From: Megasphaera sp. NM10
GTDB taxonomy: Bacteria > Bacillota > Negativicutes > Veillonellales > Megasphaeraceae
NCBI RefSeq assembly: GCF_000417505.1
Contig: NZ_APHY01000020.1
Coordinates: forward strand, 1 to 64,000
Length of the DNA: 64,000 nucleotides
Direction of reading: 5' to 3'
The notes under the pieces were generated by a model. The model was not told where the DNA came from and searched no databases. It saw only the letters and a program-made list of their open reading frames with translations. The translations under genes and the position numbers were made by a program. Below, in pieces: positions 60,688-64,000 of this stretch. Position 1 is the first letter of the stretch. Each line of letters opens with the position of its first letter.

Positions 60688-62679
60688 ATGAAAACCTGTA
60701 CATCTGTCTGTCCGTATGACTGCCCCGATGCCTGCGGGCTCGTCGTGACGGTCGACGGCGGCCGCGTCGTATCCGTTGCCGGCGACAAGTCCCATCCCTT
60801 TACGCGCGGGACGTTGTGCCCGAAGATGGCCCATTATGAGCGGACCGTCCATTCGCCGCGCCGCCTGACGACGCCGCTGAAGCGGATTGGCCCCAAGGGA
60901 AGCGGCCAGTTCGCGCCCATTTCCTGGGACCAGGCCCTGGCAGAAATAGCCGGGACCTGGAAGGCCATCATCGCCGAAGCCGGTGCCGAAGCCATCCTGC
61001 CCTATTCTTATGCCGGTACCATGGGCATCGTCCAGCACGACGCCCTGCACGGCCTGTTCTATCGTTTGGGTGCTTCGGAACTGGACCGGACCATCTGCGC
61101 TCCGGCCAAAGGGCGGGGCTTCAAGGACGTCATGGGCAATACCATGCCGACGGCGCCGCAGGCAGCCCAGGACAGCGACTGCATCTTCCTCTGGAGCATC
61201 CATGTGCTGGCCACGAATATCCACTTCCACCACGACGTCGAAGCGGCCCGGGCCAAAGGGGCCGTCGTCTGGTGTATCGATGCCTATCGCAACAAGACGG
61301 CCGACCTGGCCGACCACTTCATCGCCGTCCGCCCCGGTACGGATGGAGCCCTGGCCCTGGGCATGATGCATGTCCTCGACCGTGACGGCCTGGCTGACGA
61401 AGCCTTCCTGGACCGGAACGTCCTCGGCTGGGAGGACTTGAAAAAGAACGTCCTGTCCAAGTATACGCCGGAAAAAACGCAGGGCATCACCGGCGTGCCG
61501 GCCGACGTCATCGTCGAATTGGCCCACGCCTACGGCCGGGCCCGGGCGCCGTTCATCCGCCTCGGCAGCGGCCAGTCCCGCTATCGCAACGGCGCCATGA
61601 CGACGCGCCTCATCACCTGCCTGCCGGCTGTCGTCGGCGCCTGGGGGAAGCAGGGAGCCGGCCTCTTGACTTCGGCGTCGGCGTCGAAAGCCTATGATAA
61701 AGAAATCGTCACCCATTCCGATTGGAAACAGCCTGGCAAGCGCGTCGTCAACATGTGCTGCCTGGGCCAGGCACTGACGGGTGACGACCGCATCCGCAGC
61801 CTCTTCGTCTATTCGTCCAATCCGGCCTGCACGGCGCCGGACCAGAACCAGGTCCTGAAGGGCCTCTGTCGGGACGATTTATTTACCGTCGTCCACGAAC
61901 GCTTTATGACCGATACGGCCCGCTATGCCGATATCGTCCTGCCGGCGACGACGTCGCTGGAACACGACGACGCCTATTATTCCTATGGCAACTACACGAT
62001 CCAGTGCGGCTATGCGGCCATCCCGCCTGTCGGCCAGAGCCGCTCCAACTGGCGCGTCGCCTGTGACCTGGCCCATGCTATGGGTATAGACGATGATTTC
62101 TACGATTGCTCAGAACGGGACCTCGTCGAAGCCCTGGCTGCGTCGACGACGAAATGGCCCCTGCCTGTGGATCAGCAGCGCCTTAGTCAGGGCCTGCCGA
62201 CGCCGCTGCCCATGCCGGACGATTACCAGACGCGATTTGCCACGCCGTCGGGGAAAATCGAGATATACAACGCGGCCCTGACGCCGGCCCTGCCGGACTA
62301 TCTGCCCCTTGCAGAAGACGACGGCACGCTGGCTTTCGTCAACGGGCCGGACATGCGCATCCTCGATTCGTCCTTCAATGAACGGGACGAACTGACGGCC
62401 AGCCATACAATGGACCTCTTCGTCCATCCCGACGATGCGGCCCGCTATGGCCTGCAGGACGGCCAGACCGTGACCTTGGCCAATGAACGGGGCCAGGCCG
62501 ATTTCACCGTCGTCATCTCTAAACGGACTGTGCCGGGCCAGGTCGTCAGCGAAGGCGTCTGGTGGCGGGAACGGGTCAAAGGGCAGGGAGCCTCAGTCAA
62601 CGTCCTCACGTCCCAGCGCCTGACCGACGAAGGCGCCGGCAGCACCTTCTACGACGTCCGCGTATCCATCGTACCGTAA
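60688..62679 (+). CDS. Molybdopterin oxidoreductase (DMSO reductase family) with 4Fe-4S cluster
   Basis: A 663-residue catalytic subunit binding bis-MGD. Cys8, Cys12, Cys16 and Cys44 form the N-terminal cluster motif. RTICAPAKGRG places Cys137 at the position of the Mo ligand (selenocysteine in FdhF). PAVVGAWGKQGAGLL, YSSNPACTAPDQNQVL and a C-terminal DDAARYGLQDGQTVTLANER domain are typical. No twin-arginine signal is present, so it is cytoplasmic. The residue after Cys137 is Ala, not the His of formate dehydrogenases, so formate is doubtful. There is no partner subunit nearby. Substrate unknown. Confidence 0.88.
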   Translation: MKTCTSVCPYDCPDACGLVVTVDGGRVVSVAGDKSHPFTRGTLCPKMAHYERTVHSPRRLTTPLKRIGPKGSGQFAPISWDQALAEIAGTWKAIIAEAGAEAILPYSYAGTMGIVQHDALHGLFYRLGASELDRTICAPAKGRGFKDVMGNTMPTAPQAAQDSDCIFLWSIHVLATNIHFHHDVEAARAKGAVVWCIDAYRNKTADLADHFIAVRPGTDGALALGMMHVLDRDGLADEAFLDRNVLGWEDLKKNVLSKYTPEKTQGITGVPADVIVELAHAYGRARAPFIRLGSGQSRYRNGAMTTRLITCLPAVVGAWGKQGAGLLTSASASKAYDKEIVTHSDWKQPGKRVVNMCCLGQALTGDDRIRSLFVYSSNPACTAPDQNQVLKGLCRDDLFTVVHERFMTDTARYADIVLPATTSLEHDDAYYSYGNYTIQCGYAAIPPVGQSRSNWRVACDLAHAMGIDDDFYDCSERDLVEALAASTTKWPLPVDQQRLSQGLPTPLPMPDDYQTRFATPSGKIEIYNAALTPALPDYLPLAEDDGTLAFVNGPDMRILDSSFNERDELTASHTMDLFVHPDDAARYGLQDGQTVTLANERGQADFTVVISKRTVPGQVVSEGVWWRERVKGQGASVNVLTSQRLTDEGAGSTFYDVRVSIVP

Positions 62680-62815
62680 TAGTTGGTAGTTTGCAGTTTG
62701 TAGTTTTTAGCAGACGGGACTAAATTTAAAGCCATCCACGAGGCACGGCCTGCGACCTGCGACCTGCGGCCCGCCCTTTGGGCGGCCCCTACGAACCCCT
62801 GACAAGTAAAAATAC
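62680..62815. repeat. Heptamer arrays and single hairpin
   Basis: TTGGTAG, TTTGCAG, TTTGTAG, TTTTTAG (62683-62710), then GCCTGCG, ACCTGCG, ACCTGCG, GCCCGCC (62748-62775). The latter merges into the hairpin CCGCCC-TTT-GGGCGG followed by CCCCTACGAAC. Confidence 0.8.
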
Positions 62816-62844
62816 TTGACAGATAGGCTGCTTTCCGTTATAAT
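62816..62844 (+). promoter_or_regulatory. Promoter of ylxM-ffh
   Basis: TTGACA (62816-62821), 17-base spacer, TATAAT (62839-62844): consensus at both boxes. Confidence 0.9.
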
Positions 62845-62877
62845 ACCAAAGTACGCTGTTTGAAAGGCGGTGAAGCC

Positions 62878-63207
62878 ATGCTTGAAGATGTAGTCCGCAA
62901 GGGACGGCTTCTCGATTTGTACGGGCCTTTGCTTACGGAGAAACAACGGCGCTGTATGGAAATGTATTTCGATATGGACCTGTCCCTGAGCGAAATCGGG
63001 GAGGAACTGCACATTTCCCGCCAAGGTGCCTATGATATGCTCAAGCGCGCTTCCCATTCGCTGGAAAGCTACGAACAGCGCCTTCATCTGCTGGCCCGCT
63101 ACGATGCGGTCCGGGATAAGATCGATGAAGTAGAGCGGCTTCTCGACCGGGAAGAACCGCAAACCCTTGAAAGAGCGAAACAGCTTTTGCATGAAATAGA
63201 GTTATAG
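62878..63207 (+). CDS. ylxM: YlxM/UPF0122 family DNA-binding protein
   Basis: A 109-residue sigma-70-region-4-like helix-turn-helix protein. YGPLLTEKQRRCMEMYFDMD, then LSLSEIGEELHISRQGAYDM is the helix-turn-helix. YlxM partners with the SRP components encoded beside it in Firmicutes. The ATG at 62878 follows GAAAGGCGG; a GTG six codons upstream is less likely. 13 bases separate it from ffh. Confidence 0.93.
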   Translation: MLEDVVRKGRLLDLYGPLLTEKQRRCMEMYFDMDLSLSEIGEELHISRQGAYDMLKRASHSLESYEQRLHLLARYDAVRDKIDEVERLLDREEPQTLERAKQLLHEIEL

Positions 63208-63220
63208 AAGGAGGCCCCTT

Positions 63221-64000
63221 ATGCCATTTGAAAGTCTGTCCGAACGATTCCAGGCGGCATTTAAAAAACTCCGCGGCAAAGGGAAGCTTTCTGAAGAGGA
63301 TGTCAGCGAAGCGCTGAAAGAGATGCGCCGCGCCCTTCTGGAAGCGGACGTCAACTTTGCCGTCACCAAAGATTTCATCAAGAAAGTCAAAGAAAAGGCC
63401 GTCGGCGAAGAAGTCTTCGGCAGCCTCAATGCGTCACAGACGGTCATCAAGATCGTCCGCGATGAACTGACGGAACTCCTCGGCGGGACACAGAGCCGGA
63501 TCACCATTTCTCCCAAGCCACCGACCATCATCATGCTCGTCGGCCTCCAGGGGGCTGGTAAGACGACGACAGCCGCTAAACTGGCCAAGAAGCTGAAGTC
63601 CCAGGGCAAGAGCCCGCTCATGGTCGCAGCCGACGTCTACCGTCCAGCGGCTATCACGCAGCTTCAGGTCCTCGGCCAGGAACTGGACATGCCTGTCTAT
63701 ACCGAAGAGGGCAGCAAGAACCCTGTCGCCATTGCTCAGCACGCTATTCCCTATGCGACCAGCCATTTACGCGATGTCGTCATCATCGATACGGCCGGCC
63801 GTTTACATATCAATGAAACCCTCATGGACGAACTCATCAACATCAAGAATGAAGTTCATCCCCATGAAATCCTGCTCGTCGTCGACGCCATGACCGGTCA
63901 GGATGCCGTTACGGCTGCATCGGCCTTCGATAAAGCCCTCGGCATCGACGGTATCATCATGACCAAGCTCGATGGCGATGCCCGCGGCGGTGCCGCCTTG
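63221..64000 (+). CDS. ffh: Signal recognition particle GTPase Ffh, 3' end beyond the window
   Basis: The first 260 codons of Ffh, which with SRP RNA targets nascent membrane and secreted proteins. The N domain (MPFESLSERFQAAFKKLRGK on) is followed by the G domain with GLQGAGKTTTAAKLA (G1), DVYRPAAITQL, IDTAGRLHINE (G3) and TKLDGDARGGAAL at the edge (G4 region). The methionine-rich M domain lies outside. AAGGAGGCC precedes the ATG. Confidence 0.96.
   Translation, partial: MPFESLSERFQAAFKKLRGKGKLSEEDVSEALKEMRRALLEADVNFAVTKDFIKKVKEKAVGEEVFGSLNASQTVIKIVRDELTELLGGTQSRITISPKPPTIIMLVGLQGAGKTTTAAKLAKKLKSQGKSPLMVAADVYRPAAITQLQVLGQELDMPVYTEEGSKNPVAIAQHAIPYATSHLRDVVIIDTAGRLHINETLMDELINIKNEVHPHEILLVVDAMTGQDAVTAASAFDKALGIDGIIMTKLDGDARGGAAL

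Overview
The window is a chromosomal segment of a GC-rich anaerobic member of the Firmicutes. Gene content and order best fit the Negativicutes (Veillonellaceae, Megasphaera-like). The supporting features are a single-chain pyruvate:ferredoxin oxidoreductase, tandem thiolases, a family I CoA-transferase next to its own regulator, a stand-alone AICAR transformylase, corrinoid salvage genes, and the Firmicutes-type efp-asp23-nusB-xseAB-ispA-tlyA-nadK-mnmM-argR-recN cluster. The genus is inferred from gene content and from recall of protein families; no database search was possible.

Layout. 1-2.7 kb: an IS1182-type transposase fragment, then a minus-strand cobO / M20-hydrolase pair. 2.8-8.3 kb: cca, a PASTA-containing class B PBP, folD and a cyclopropane-fatty-acid synthase. 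8.7-12.3 kb: nifJ. 12.3-16.9 kb: a DUF559 gene bracketed by repeats, small enzymes, a frameshifted nitroreductase, rpsD, and a membrane-anchored degenerate DnaQ-fold protein. 17.4-21.3 kb: an unknown acidic protein, moaB-like, cobU, cobS, cobC-like and rsuA. 21.4-32 kb: a long run of nearly gapless housekeeping genes from pepQ-like to recN. 32-35.1 kb: dapB-asd-dapA and tRNA-Arg. 35.4-43.1 kb: a lipoprotein with a DEAD-box helicase, two membrane proteins, potE and two thiolases. 43.6-46.4 kb: a 26-residue peptide, small unknown proteins and infC-rpmI-rplT behind an attenuator. 46.5-52.3 kb: an MFS exporter, an aminotransferase, two tRNA-Ile, walJ-htrA-rlmH and tRNA-Lys. 52.5-64 kb: pepA-PHP, a P-loop/Asp23-like protein, the regulator/CoA-transferase pair, a ZTP-riboswitch-controlled AICAR transformylase, a molybdopterin oxidoreductase, and ylxM-ffh running off the window edge.

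Function. The metabolic genes fit amino-acid, lactate or sugar fermentation through acetyl-CoA to short- and medium-chain acids: NifJ makes acetyl-CoA, thiolases condense it, and the CoA-transferase exchanges acyl groups. Lysine/peptidoglycan precursor synthesis, one-carbon and purine metabolism, corrinoid salvage and translation make up most of the rest.

Two features stand out. First, intergenic spaces carry several interlocking repeat families: double-hairpin elements of about 110 bp whose stems change sequence while staying paired, shorter double hairpins of about 48 bp, degenerate arrays with an exact 7-bp period, and terminators sharing a CGCAC/GTGCG-like core. A DUF559 nuclease-like gene sits between two 110-bp direct repeats of one family. 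Second, eight genes show single-nucleotide frameshifts (seven -1, one +1), several in short G/C runs. Because these include dapA, xseA and the AICAR transformylase, consensus errors in the assembly are the simplest explanation, and I give both the observed and the restored reading for each.
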